A DNA stretch of 64,000 nucleotides from assembly GCA_902825875.1 (NCBI GenBank), contig CADECP010000001.1, forward strand, positions 228,180 to 292,179, written 5' to 3'. Positions 9,661 to 17,562 of this stretch are shown piece after piece. The position numbers were made by a program, and so were the translations under genes. Each line of letters opens with the position of its first letter. Position 1 is the stretch's first letter. Below the pieces are notes generated by a model. It had not been told where the DNA came from. It made no database searches and worked only from the letters and a program-made list of their open reading frames with translations. The DNA comes from an uncultured Acidobacteriota bacterium (GTDB lineage Bacteria; Acidobacteriota; Blastocatellia; RBC074).

Positions 9661-9855
9661 GGCCGCCGATAAACGCAGACAAACGCAGATGATTCAAATC
9701 AGCGTTTATCCGCGAAATCTGCGGCGGGATTTATTGCCGGAGTCCACCGAAATGACTTCGATTTCAGAGTCATCTTTCAACGCTTATCCGTTGATTCAAA
9801 TCAGCGTTTATCCGCGAAATCTGCGGCGGGATTTATTGGATGACTTCGATTTCAG
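9661..9855. repeat. Tandem duplication of the adaptor-gene 3' end with dispersed palindrome
   Basis: An exact 46-base direct repeat occurs at 9691-9736 and 9793-9838. Each copy is followed by a matching ATGACTTCGATTTCAG (9752-9767 and 9840-9855). The second copy spans the stop codon and last codons of the RND adaptor gene. The first is therefore a degenerate extra copy of that gene's tail (EIEVI is still readable) plus its flank. The 5' part, 9666-9733, is an imperfect palindrome of AAACGCAGA / TCTGCGG type, which resembles dispersed palindromic repeats seen in several phyla. Confidence 0.8.
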
Positions 9856-11074
9856 CGCCGTCTTTCAAAGGTTGGCCGCCGTCACTGAGCGCGATTTTTT
9901 CGCCGGGCTTTAAGCCTTCGATGATTTCCAGCCGGTCGCCAAACTTATCGCCGGGGCGGACTTCGCGCTCTTTCAACTTGCCGTTTTCGACGACGAAAAC
10001 TTTGTACGCACCGAACAAATAAACGGCGGCTTTTTCAGGAATGGTCAGAATCGAGTCCGTCTTGTCTGAAGGAATCACAGCTTTGACAAAGGAACCGGGT
10101 TTCAATTCATTGCGCGGATTGGCAACCGCTCCTTCGATTTCAAAAGTGCGCGTCTTTTCATCCACCACCGGATTGATGCGAGTGATGCGCGCAGTGAATT
10201 CGCGTCCTGGAAAAGCTTCGAGCGTGATGGTCACGTTGCGGCCAACCTTCACCCACGGAGTCATTTTCTCTGGCACGTTCAAACGCACGCGCAACGGATC
10301 AACATTGACCAGTTCCATGACAGGCGTTTGCACTTTCAGAAATTGGCCAACCGTCACCAGCCGAGCTTTGATGTGGCCGGAAAACGGTGCTCGAATCTGG
10401 GCATCGCGCAAACGCTTGCTGGCCAGATTCAGCGAAGCCTGATTCTGCTGCATCGCCGCGCGAAGGTTTTCGACTTGTTGAACCGCCAATGAATGAGTTG
10501 CCTTTGCTGCCTGAAAACGCGCCTCGGCTTCGTCGTATTGCTGGCGCGGGATGACGCCGGTTTCCAGCAAACTGGCTGCGCGACGATAACGTTGCTCAGC
10601 GTCGGACAAATCGGCTGCGGCTTTTTTGACTTCAGCGGCCTGGTTTACATCTTTCAATTCAGAATCTTCGCCGCGCAAACCCAAACGCGCGCGAGCCTGA
10701 GCCAGCGCAGCTTTTTGTTGTTCAACTGTCAATTGCATTTCAACCGGGGAAACTCGTGCCAGAACCTGGCCTTTTGAAACTCTGTCGCCAACATCGAAAA
10801 AAACTTCTTCGACTCGGCCTTCGGCTTCGGAACTGACAATGACTTCATCGTGAGCGAACAGCGAGCCAACGGCTTCAACCAATCGCTGATGCGGCTGTTG
10901 TTCAACTTCGGCCAAATGGACTTTCAGTTTGGTTTTTGCCTCAGCAGGCGCGGTTTCTTTTGTTGTGCTGGCATTTCCGCGCGAACAAGCCGCGCTGAAA
11001 AAACAGCAAACGACCAGCGTCGCCATCAGGCAAAAGGTAAAGTTCGGGGTAATCCCTTTGCGAAAAAGGTTCAT
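9833..11074 (-). CDS. RND efflux periplasmic adaptor (membrane fusion lipoprotein)
   Basis: This MFP/HlyD-type adaptor links the pump to an outer-membrane channel. The start is set at ATG 11074 because AGGA lies 7-10 bases upstream and the protein then begins with a lipoprotein signal (CLMATLVVCCFFSAACSRG, lipobox Cys in SAAC). The longest frame would add 15 unlikely residues. The 413-residue product shows the split biotinyl-lipoyl domain (VEEVFFDVGDRVSKGQVLAR and IRAPFSGHIKARLVTVGQFL) around an alpha-helical hairpin rich in Ala/Gln. A beta-barrel and membrane-proximal domain follow. It precedes the pump gene. Its stop codon lies inside the second copy of the 46-base duplicated sequence, so the C-terminus may have been altered by that duplication. 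Confidence 0.93.
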   Translation of the reverse strand: MNLFRKGITPNFTFCLMATLVVCCFFSAACSRGNASTTKETAPAEAKTKLKVHLAEVEQQPHQRLVEAVGSLFAHDEVIVSSEAEGRVEEVFFDVGDRVSKGQVLARVSPVEMQLTVEQQKAALAQARARLGLRGEDSELKDVNQAAEVKKAAADLSDAEQRYRRAASLLETGVIPRQQYDEAEARFQAAKATHSLAVQQVENLRAAMQQNQASLNLASKRLRDAQIRAPFSGHIKARLVTVGQFLKVQTPVMELVNVDPLRVRLNVPEKMTPWVKVGRNVTITLEAFPGREFTARITRINPVVDEKTRTFEIEGAVANPRNELKPGSFVKAVIPSDKTDSILTIPEKAAVYLFGAYKVFVVENGKLKEREVRPGDKFGDRLEIIEGLKPGEKIALSDGGQPLKDGAEIEVIQ

Positions 11075-11159
11075 GCTTATTCCTGTGATTTTCAGTTTAT
11101 CGAAATGCCGGATTGGCAAATGAAGTTCGCGGTCTATTACGGCAGAACGCCGTTGCCGG

Positions 11160-12590
11160 TTACGGCTCAGTTACGCCCAGTCCTTGGCGATTCAAACTGG
11201 CAGTTCGGAAAGCGCCATCGTTGACTTTGAAAATTCCGGGAAAACGAGCTTCCCAGGGTTTGTTCGCCGCAGGCATGTATTGCCTGGCATTGGCTTCGAC
11301 TCCGGCAACTCCCGGAACGTGAGCCGCTATGCCAACCGAATGCAGCAGCGACGCGCCCGGACAAGTCAAATCCTGTACGGACAAAAACATCTTGTACTTC
11401 TGAGCCGCCGTCGCCATCACCATTGCATGCGATTGGCCTTTGCAAGCTTTGAGCGCAACGCCTGTGTAACCCATCTCGCGCGCCAGCAAAAGCGTTTCCA
11501 AATCCACCAACGATTCATCAATCAACACAGGTCGCAACTTGTTCGCCTGATGCATGACGTTCTGACGATTCGATTGCAGGTCACGCGCCGTCGGCTGCTC
11601 CAGATACAAAATTCGATTGAAGCCTTGCGGAGTTTGCTCTTTCACCTTTCGCAAGTATTCCAGCACGTAATCAACATTCGGGCAGCGTTCGTTGAAATCC
11701 GCGCAGTATTGCCAGTTTGTTTTCGGGCGAGTTTCAGAAGCGACGCGATCAATGTTCACAGTGCGTTCGATGTCCCAGCGCAAATCTTCGCCTTGCAGTT
11801 TGATCTTGATGTGCGTCAGACCGTTGAACTTGATCCATTCGGCCAGAGTTTCCGGCATTCCGTCGTTGATGCGCTGGCTGAGTTCGGATGGCGAAACGGC
11901 GTCGGCTCCACCAACTGAATGAAACATCGCCACGCGCGGCTTGGGTTTGGTCAGAATGTATTGAACCGGAAATTCGCCTTTGAAATCTTTGTTCAGATAT
12001 TGCGACAGATCGTGCGTCATCAAATCCCGGCCATAAGTTTGATAACAGTTCCGCCCGTGCAATTTTCCGAAAGCGTCGTGAATCGCTGCGTCAAAGGCGC
12101 TGGCCGTCACCAACATGCAGAGCCTTGGAATCGGCGCAGTGAGCTTCAACTCTTTCGAGACTTCAGCGGCGGCTTTCAGGTAATCGGGTTCCAGAGCGAA
12201 GTTGATGTCAATCGGATGGCCGAATTCGTTGTAACTGCGAGTGATTTTGGCGATGCGTTCGGCCAGCACCTTCATCGCGCCGAGCGTCGTAGCGTAAGGC
12301 ATTTCGCGCGAAGGAAATGACCAGACATTGCCCAGCGGCATCGAACCAAATCCTTTGGCCGTTTTGCCGCTGCGAGTTTTGACAGTGACATTGACGTTAA
12401 TCAGCGTCGCTCGATCAACGGGAACTCCACCAAATTTGTAAGGCGCGCGGTAAAGATGTTCTTCGTAACTGAAGCTCAGTTCTTCGATGGCGACATCGGT
12501 TGTTTTGCCCAAAACGATTCCGCCGAAAGCCAGTCCGGTGGAAGTGAATGCAGAAGTTCGCAGGAAATTACGGCGAGAATGGATGGTCAT
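11160..12590 (-). CDS. Exported enolase-superfamily enzyme (mandelate racemase / muconate lactonizing type)
   Basis: This 476-residue protein opens with a Tat-type signal ([11 protein letters not shown] followed by a hydrophobic stretch), so it is probably exported folded. The barrel carries the superfamily residues. They are a K-x-K pair at Lys262/Lys264 (HIKIKLQG), metal ligands Asp298 (CADFNER), Glu331 (LYLEQPT) and Asp358/Glu359 (LIDES), and a Lys at 381/384 on the opposite face ([10 protein letters not shown]). This suggests proton abstraction next to a carboxylate. The substrate is unknown; sugar acids or their derivatives are the usual choice. Its ATG overlaps the stop of the upstream isomerase gene (ATGA at 12587-12590), showing translational coupling. 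The RND adaptor follows 85 bases downstream. Confidence 0.88.
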   Translation of the reverse strand: MTIHSRRNFLRTSAFTSTGLAFGGIVLGKTTDVAIEELSFSYEEHLYRAPYKFGGVPVDRATLINVNVTVKTRSGKTAKGFGSMPLGNVWSFPSREMPYATTLGAMKVLAERIAKITRSYNEFGHPIDINFALEPDYLKAAAEVSKELKLTAPIPRLCMLVTASAFDAAIHDAFGKLHGRNCYQTYGRDLMTHDLSQYLNKDFKGEFPVQYILTKPKPRVAMFHSVGGADAVSPSELSQRINDGMPETLAEWIKFNGLTHIKIKLQGEDLRWDIERTVNIDRVASETRPKTNWQYCADFNERCPNVDYVLEYLRKVKEQTPQGFNRILYLEQPTARDLQSNRQNVMHQANKLRPVLIDESLVDLETLLLAREMGYTGVALKACKGQSHAMVMATAAQKYKMFLSVQDLTCPGASLLHSVGIAAHVPGVAGVEANARQYMPAANKPWEARFPGIFKVNDGAFRTASLNRQGLGVTEP

Positions 12591-13519
12591 TTGTATGCCT
12601 CTGCAATGCCTGCTTTCAAAAATTGCAGATCGCGTTGAATTGCAACAATCGTGTTTTCTTCTTTGGCTGCCGCGTTCTCTCCCGGAATTTCATATTCCAG
12701 ATGCAGCGACACCGGGCCGTGAAAATTTGCCTGACGCAACAGCTTGAAGTATTGCCGCCAATCCACCATTCCTTCGCCAAGCGGACAGTTCTGTATGTAC
12801 CAGCCTTTGGCGGATTTTTCCCAGTAAAAATCTTTGACGGCGATCATCTTCAAACGAGGCGCAACCAGATTAGTCGTAATCTTCCAGCCAGCGCCGCCAC
12901 CTTCGACAACGGCGTGGCGCACGTCGAAATAATAACCAGCCCATTTCGGATCAAGCCGATCAATCACCGGCGCCACGTCCCAAAGTGGAGCGCCAATGTA
13001 ACCTTCATGGTTGTGAAAGCCGCATTGCACGCCAGCTTGTTTGCCAGCTTCGATCAATCCGGTGAAATCAGCGCCGAATTTTTCCAGTTCTCGGCGAACA
13101 TCCTTGAACTGGTATTTGTAATAACCGGATTTGTAAAACGGAATGCCGAGCTTGCCAGCAGTGCTGAGAATCGGTTTCGCCGTCGGGTCATTGGCCGAAG
13201 TCAGGCCGGTTGTAATCATCGGAACCGACAAACCTTCAGTTTTGATTGAGGCGAAGGCTTTGGGCAAATCTTCTGCGACTCGTTCAGGCAAGACGTGACC
13301 GCCTGGGCGCACGGTCAGATCAATTCCGCCGAAGCCCATTTTTTTCACCGCTTGAGCCAGTTGCTGCCAATTCATTGACGGCAGATGTTTGGAGAATAAG
13401 CAAAACGTGCCAGCAAATGGACTCGCAGACATTGTTTGAGTAAGCGCGGAATGTTCAATTGCCGAGCCTAAAGCCGCTGTTGTCGCAACCTTGAGAAAGT
13501 TTCGCTTTGTTGAGTTCAT
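12587..13519 (-). CDS. Exported sugar phosphate isomerase/epimerase-like TIM-barrel protein
   Basis: The family is the xylose-isomerase-like TIM barrel (AP_endonuc_2 superfamily). ATG 13519 gives 310 residues beginning with a twin-arginine-like leader in which the pair is Lys-Arg ([16 protein letters not shown]); the longer frame to 13651 has no such logic. Conserved barrel features are [15 protein letters not shown], the metal-binding-type GFHNHEG, the YYFDVRHAV strand, KDFYWEK, and GEGMVDW near the end. The gene overlaps the enolase-superfamily gene by 4 bases, so the products very likely act on the same exported substrate, for example in opening or epimerising a sugar derivative. The ribosome binding site is weak, so confidence in the exact start is moderate. 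Confidence 0.85.
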   Translation of the reverse strand: MNSTKRNFLKVATTAALGSAIEHSALTQTMSASPFAGTFCLFSKHLPSMNWQQLAQAVKKMGFGGIDLTVRPGGHVLPERVAEDLPKAFASIKTEGLSVPMITTGLTSANDPTAKPILSTAGKLGIPFYKSGYYKYQFKDVRRELEKFGADFTGLIEAGKQAGVQCGFHNHEGYIGAPLWDVAPVIDRLDPKWAGYYFDVRHAVVEGGGAGWKITTNLVAPRLKMIAVKDFYWEKSAKGWYIQNCPLGEGMVDWRQYFKLLRQANFHGPVSLHLEYEIPGENAAAKEENTIVAIQRDLQFLKAGIAEAYK

Positions 13520-13685
13520 TGACGAAATCCAGTTTGAGTTTGTATTTGATAGTGCCGATGAGATTCGAGCAAAAGTATAGTTCATCGAGAGTAAAATGTT
13601 GACACTTCGGGCAGCCAAAACTAGGATTGCAGGGCATCTCCCACATATCAAAGAAAAGTGTCATCCATTCAGGAGGATTAGGAAT

Positions 13686-13859
13686 TTGAGGCCACAGGTA
13701 ATGCGTGCGATTGCCATTGGTTTAGTGCTGATTTCCGTCGTCACCAGCTTTCTGCGGCTACGGGGGCTGATCCATTGGGATTTGGGAATTGGGCGTTGGC
13801 CTATCTTGATCGTTGCTATTGCATTGCTTTTGGCTGCACGCAGGAAAGAAAAGCGGTAA
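13686..13859 (+). CDS. Tiny membrane protein (57 residues)
   Basis: TTG at 13686 is preceded by a perfect AGGAGG at 13671-13676 (9-base gap). This is the best ribosome binding site near this locus and favours TTG over the ATG at 13701. The product has two hydrophobic segments (AIAIGLVLISVVTSFL and GRWPILIVAIALLLAA) separated by a short LRGLIHWDLGI loop and ends in a basic tail (RRKEKR). This resembles the LiaF/DUF5668-type small two-helix membrane proteins, but that is a weak resemblance. Its stop is 82 bases before the histidine kinase start used here, so it may be co-expressed with the kinase. Confidence 0.6.
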   Translation: MRPQVMRAIAIGLVLISVVTSFLRLRGLIHWDLGIGRWPILIVAIALLLAARRKEKR

Positions 13860-13941
13860 ATTGCGAGTCAAGCCGAAAGTTTTGAACTGGGTGGCTGGGT
13901 TTGTTGTAAGAAACGACATCATTTTTCGTCGTCAATTGATT

Positions 13942-15510
13942 ATGAGTTCATCAGCAGTCGGGATATTAGAGTGGTTGAAACGTGTGTGGCTGGGAAAAAA
14001 ATCATCCGGCTCGTTGGTGGGGGCTGGGCAATTTCCAGCTTTCGACCCAATTACCAAAAGCGATGAAGACATGTTGTTTGTGGCTTTTGATCGCGCCGAT
14101 ATTGGCGTCGCAATGATTTCTTCAGATGGCAAGGTTCTAAGAGTGAATCAAGCATTGTGTGATGCCCTCGGCTATTCTACCCATGAATTGTTGATAAAGG
14201 ACTTTTTTGAGCTTTCGCAATCCGGCGAACACATTGACTGGAATCGGCTGCTTCAGCATTTTGCAAAAACTACGGACTCATGCCGGTTTGAAAGATGTTT
14301 TGAGCACGAAAACGGCAACACTGTTTGGATGAATATGGTTGTTTCGCCGATTCGGGACAATCAAAAACGTTCGATCACTTACCTGACTCAGTTTCATGAC
14401 ATCACCAGGCATAAGAGAACTGAACAGATCGCCCGTTATAGCCAGGATTTGTTACAAGGAATTATCGAAGGAATCCCGGATGCGGTTTTTGTGAAAGATA
14501 GCATTGGGCGTTATCTGATTATCAACAGCGCCGGAGCGCGATTGATTGGCCGGCCCATTAATGAAATCGTTGGAAAACCAGATTCGGATTTACTCTCTCC
14601 TGAAGATACGCGCTGGATTTTAAGTAATGATGATCAAAATTCGGAAAAGGACGACATCAATGTTTACGAATTAGCCGTTACGGTTGAGGGGCAGACACGA
14701 GCGTTTTTGTTCACCAAAACCCCTTATCGAAATCAAGCGGGAGAATTGAGTGGCGTAGTCGTTGTCGCACACGACATTACGGATCATCAGCGCGCGGCAG
14801 AACATTTGGAAAATTCGCGTGCTGAATTACGTGCTTTATCTGCTCGTTTGCAATCGGTTCGAGAAGAAGAACGTAAGAGAATTGCTAGAGAGATTCACGA
14901 TGAATTGGGGCAGGTGCTGACCGGGTTGAAAATTGATGTGGTGTCATTAGCCAGGAAAATGTCAGAAGCTTCGGTCAGAAACGACTGGGAGCAAATGAGA
15001 GACCGAACTAACTCCATCGCCAATTTGATAAGCACTGCGATTCAGACCGTCAGGAAAATATCCACAGAACTGAGACCAGGTTTGTTGGATGCCGTCGGAC
15101 TGACGGCAGCAATAGATTGGCAGGCAAAAGAATTTGAAAAACGAACTGGCATCAAGTGTAAATTGAAATTTTCGCAACAAAACATCGTCCTGGATCAAAA
15201 CCGCTCAATAGCGATCTTCCGCATCTTCCAAGAGATATTGACCAATGTCACACGCCATTCTCAGGCGACTGAAGTGAGTGTTGACATTGAAGAGAAAGGC
15301 TCTGAATTGTTTTTGGAGGCCATAGATAACGGACGAGGCATTACGGCAAGTGAGTTTTCCAATCCAAAGTCTCTTGGTTTGTTAGGAATGCGGGAACGTG
15401 CGCTGTTATTGGGGGGAGAAGTCAGTATCCGCGGTGCTCAAGGAAAAGGCACAACTGTTATTGTTCGCATTCCTTTGGATAAGAAAGAGACTGAGGAAGT
15501 ACATCAATAG
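13942..15510 (+). CDS. PAS-PAS sensor histidine kinase, NarL/DegS type (HisKA_3), orphan
   Basis: This cytoplasmic sensor kinase has 522 residues from ATG 13942. The domains in order are PAS1 (about 45-160, DRADIGVAMISSDGKVLRVN), PAS2 (about 170-285, GIPDAVFVKDSIGRYLIINS), a HisKA_3 dimerisation helix with the phospho-acceptor His319 in ARE-IHDELGQ, and a HATPase with DNGRGI and GLLGMRERA. Such kinases phosphorylate LuxR-type response regulators, but none is adjacent. No membrane helix is visible, so it senses an internal signal or a bound cofactor. The start is uncertain: TTG 13861 would add 27 residues and neither start has a good ribosome binding site. The last 7 bases overlap the convergent metallopeptidase gene. 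Confidence 0.88.
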   Translation: MSSSAVGILEWLKRVWLGKKSSGSLVGAGQFPAFDPITKSDEDMLFVAFDRADIGVAMISSDGKVLRVNQALCDALGYSTHELLIKDFFELSQSGEHIDWNRLLQHFAKTTDSCRFERCFEHENGNTVWMNMVVSPIRDNQKRSITYLTQFHDITRHKRTEQIARYSQDLLQGIIEGIPDAVFVKDSIGRYLIINSAGARLIGRPINEIVGKPDSDLLSPEDTRWILSNDDQNSEKDDINVYELAVTVEGQTRAFLFTKTPYRNQAGELSGVVVVAHDITDHQRAAEHLENSRAELRALSARLQSVREEERKRIAREIHDELGQVLTGLKIDVVSLARKMSEASVRNDWEQMRDRTNSIANLISTAIQTVRKISTELRPGLLDAVGLTAAIDWQAKEFEKRTGIKCKLKFSQQNIVLDQNRSIAIFRIFQEILTNVTRHSQATEVSVDIEEKGSELFLEAIDNGRGITASEFSNPKSLGLLGMRERALLLGGEVSIRGAQGKGTTVIVRIPLDKKETEEVHQ

Positions 15511-16319
15511 CACGTTCTAAGTGGAAGTGGAGTGGTCCATGCTAAACGGAATTTATTCTCCGTAAATTCTTTGCTTTCATACGGGGGCAGTCCAACCGCC
15601 TGTCTTTCATAATTTCGCACACCATCAATTTCATCAGGGTCAAGCCTCCCATAAGCTGAATCGTCAGCGTGTATCAGTTCATGGGCTAGCGCGATTTCAG
15701 GTGGGTAGTTCTTCCAGTCCTTAGTTCGATGTGAGCAGGTAAAAGCCGGATTATATTTGATTATGGTGTCTGACCCTTTGCCAGTACCTCTTATTACTTT
15801 TTCATTTCCCCACAAATCAAACCATTTAAGTGCTTTGCCTTTAGGGATGGCAGCTTTGAAATCAGTTGGAGGTGCTTCGCTCACTCTATCCGTATGAAGA
15901 ATTGTTACCGATCTCCCGCTTTTACAAAGGCTGTTAATCAATTTGCGGCCAAGAGGTACTTGGGCTAATTGGCAAAGGTGAATGTGAGTCGTTTGGGTAA
16001 ATTCGCTTGATCCTTTGATTGTAATTTTTCCCCGATAACTCACTTCGACCAACTCGGCAGTGAGAAGTTTGTTTACCGCTTTACGATCAGCTTCAGTAAT
16101 CCTCCCATTTTTTAGGTAGCTTAATAGACGCTGACGAATATCTTGTGGCAATGCACGGAGTTCTGTTTCACTCAAATCAAGAACGATTTTTCGCGCAACT
16201 TGGCCTTTCTGCCGCTCTACAACTTGATCGAGTTGCTGCCCAATCCAGGTCGTTTGAGATAGTAAGGCGACAGGTGGTACGTTTATGTCCCTGCTTTTTT
16301 TTCTGACATTGGTGGCCAT
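15504..16319 (-). CDS. Predicted M91-family (NleD-like) zinc metallopeptidase
   Basis: This is a 271-residue protein with no signal peptide. A zincin motif HELIH occurs at residues 213-217 within PPEIALAHELIHADD. It is followed by a C-terminal block (NYERQAVGLPPY, then EFTENKFRLAW and PLPLRTCY). That order of elements is what I know from the Peptidase_M91 family, whose best-known member is the type III effector NleD that cleaves host kinases. The N-terminal 120 residues are unrecognised and include a region rich in charged helices. The ATG at 16319 is used; TTG 16331 is an alternative. It is third in a leftward set after the CHAT protein and an unknown gene. In a free-living bacterium such a protein could be a toxin or effector; its target is unknown. 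Confidence 0.78.
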   Translation of the reverse strand: MATNVRKKSRDINVPPVALLSQTTWIGQQLDQVVERQKGQVARKIVLDLSETELRALPQDIRQRLLSYLKNGRITEADRKAVNKLLTAELVEVSYRGKITIKGSSEFTQTTHIHLCQLAQVPLGRKLINSLCKSGRSVTILHTDRVSEAPPTDFKAAIPKGKALKWFDLWGNEKVIRGTGKGSDTIIKYNPAFTCSHRTKDWKNYPPEIALAHELIHADDSAYGRLDPDEIDGVRNYERQAVGLPPYESKEFTENKFRLAWTTPLPLRTCY

Positions 16320-16462
16320 TTCTTCCAACAAAATCAGGGGAGTATTGAGCGATAAAGTTGTTCAAAATGTATCCATACTCACCATTTCCTTGCGTTAATG
16401 GAAAACTCCGATCACCGAACCTTACATTTGAATGGACGATAGCTTTTCTTGCCAGATAATGA

Positions 16463-16496
16463 AAGGCTCGTCACTTTGACAAAGTTGACGAGCCTT
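16463..16496 (-). terminator. Probable intrinsic terminator after the 16540-17301 gene
   Basis: AAGGCTCGTCA at 16463-16473 pairs exactly with TGACGAGCCTT at 16486-16496 (11 base pairs, 12-base loop). Read on the minus strand, the stem is followed by a T-rich stretch (TTTCATTATC). It lies just past the stop of the unknown gene and would separate it, at least partly, from the metallopeptidase gene. Confidence 0.65.
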
Positions 16497-16539
16497 AGTT
16501 GATCCACAAGCAAAATGCTTAACTTAAGTGAGTCTGCAA

Positions 16540-17301
16540 TTACTTCTTCTTCGCGTTAGGAATATCGTAATCAGCGTTGCCAAAAGCTCCAACAAGGCAC
16601 ACCCAATCACCCATTCTCAAATTGGCTCCGACTCCCTGAGCGGAAATAGGAATCAGCTTTTGTTTGGGTTTGGGGCTGACGATGTTGTAGAAAAAGCGGA
16701 AGTGATTGAAATCAACTGCATCGGCGCGATTAATCACTTCAACCTGATAATTACGCCCACCTTTGAACACAAAATCTTCAGTATCGTTATTGAAGTGAAG
16801 AACCGCGTATCCATCCTTGGGAATCTTCACATCCAAGCCGGCTTTTGTGCCAATAGTAGGAATCTTGGAATGTGGCGTGTGATCTTTAGCGTCCGCGAAC
16901 AAAGCATTCACAGCATGTGCGCAGGTGTAAAGCTCCCCACTGTTGAAGTGCAATCTGGCACGGCAACGCTTGGCATCTGCCTTAAACGTTCCTGCCGGAT
17001 AAAGCTGTTTTTCAAAATCAACAACGGTATTAAAAGATTGACGCTTATCGCGCGAAGAACGCGGAGCGTAGTGAGTTAGCGGCTCAGTTTTAGGATAAAC
17101 ATCCAAAGAAATGTCACCATTGATTTCTGAGAAGCCCGCGTATTCTCGCTTCACGACACCATTTTCCTTGATGACAATATGGGGGCGATGAACATCTTGC
17201 GGAGCCTCATTATCCGTTGAAATCATGCCGACCATTACCCGTGAAGAGTGCTTAGTGAAAAAAGCGCACAGATCTTCAAACGTGAAATTTATTGTACTCA
17301 T
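16540..17301 (-). CDS. Unrecognised 253-residue protein next to CHAT gene
   Basis: ATG 17301 has GGAGG about seven bases upstream, which rules out the longer frame to 17355. I do not recognise the family. The protein is soluble, without signal peptide or membrane helix, rich in beta-type alternation (VNRADAVDFNHFRFFYNIV, DWVCLVGAFGNADYDIP) and basic at the C-terminus (AKKK). The N-terminal segment LCAFFTKHSSRVMVGMISTD is the most distinctive. His and Cys residues are scattered (RPHIVI, CRARLHF, YTCAHAV) but do not form a known motif. It lies 261 bases after the CHAT gene and before the M91-like gene, all leftward, so it may be a substrate, regulator or partner of the CHAT protein. Confidence 0.7.
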   Translation of the reverse strand: MSTINFTFEDLCAFFTKHSSRVMVGMISTDNEAPQDVHRPHIVIKENGVVKREYAGFSEINGDISLDVYPKTEPLTHYAPRSSRDKRQSFNTVVDFEKQLYPAGTFKADAKRCRARLHFNSGELYTCAHAVNALFADAKDHTPHSKIPTIGTKAGLDVKIPKDGYAVLHFNNDTEDFVFKGGRNYQVEVINRADAVDFNHFRFFYNIVSPKPKQKLIPISAQGVGANLRMGDWVCLVGAFGNADYDIPNAKKK

Positions 17302-17432
17302 TTTTTTCCTCCAAATCGTATAGTGGTTGTATCGGGATCGGGAGAGGAAATCCACGATGAGCGTTCCAACTTACTTAGTAAACGTTCCCTGGCATCAGGG
17401 GGCTTAGCTAAGAGCTAAAAAAATTAGGGATA

Positions 17433-17553
17433 TTTGTTAGTGGTCGTGATGGTATTAGACAATCTCTGCAATAAGCTGCCTGCTGTGTAAAAAAAATCGC
17501 CGGAATCGCATTACATCCGCGAAATCAGCGTTTCAATCACGGTCACTAACAAA
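17433..17553. repeat. Inverted-repeat element between the CHAT gene and its neighbour
   Basis: A 20-base arm at 17433-17452 (TTTGTTAGTGGTCGTGATGG) and the inverse of 17534-17553 match at 17 of 20 positions. They enclose about 80 bases that include a fragment like the 9.7 kb repeat (ATCCGCGAAATCAGCG). This has the form of a small non-coding inverted-repeat element, or of a long hairpin between two genes on the same strand. Confidence 0.55.
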
Positions 17554-17562
17554 GACCCAAAA

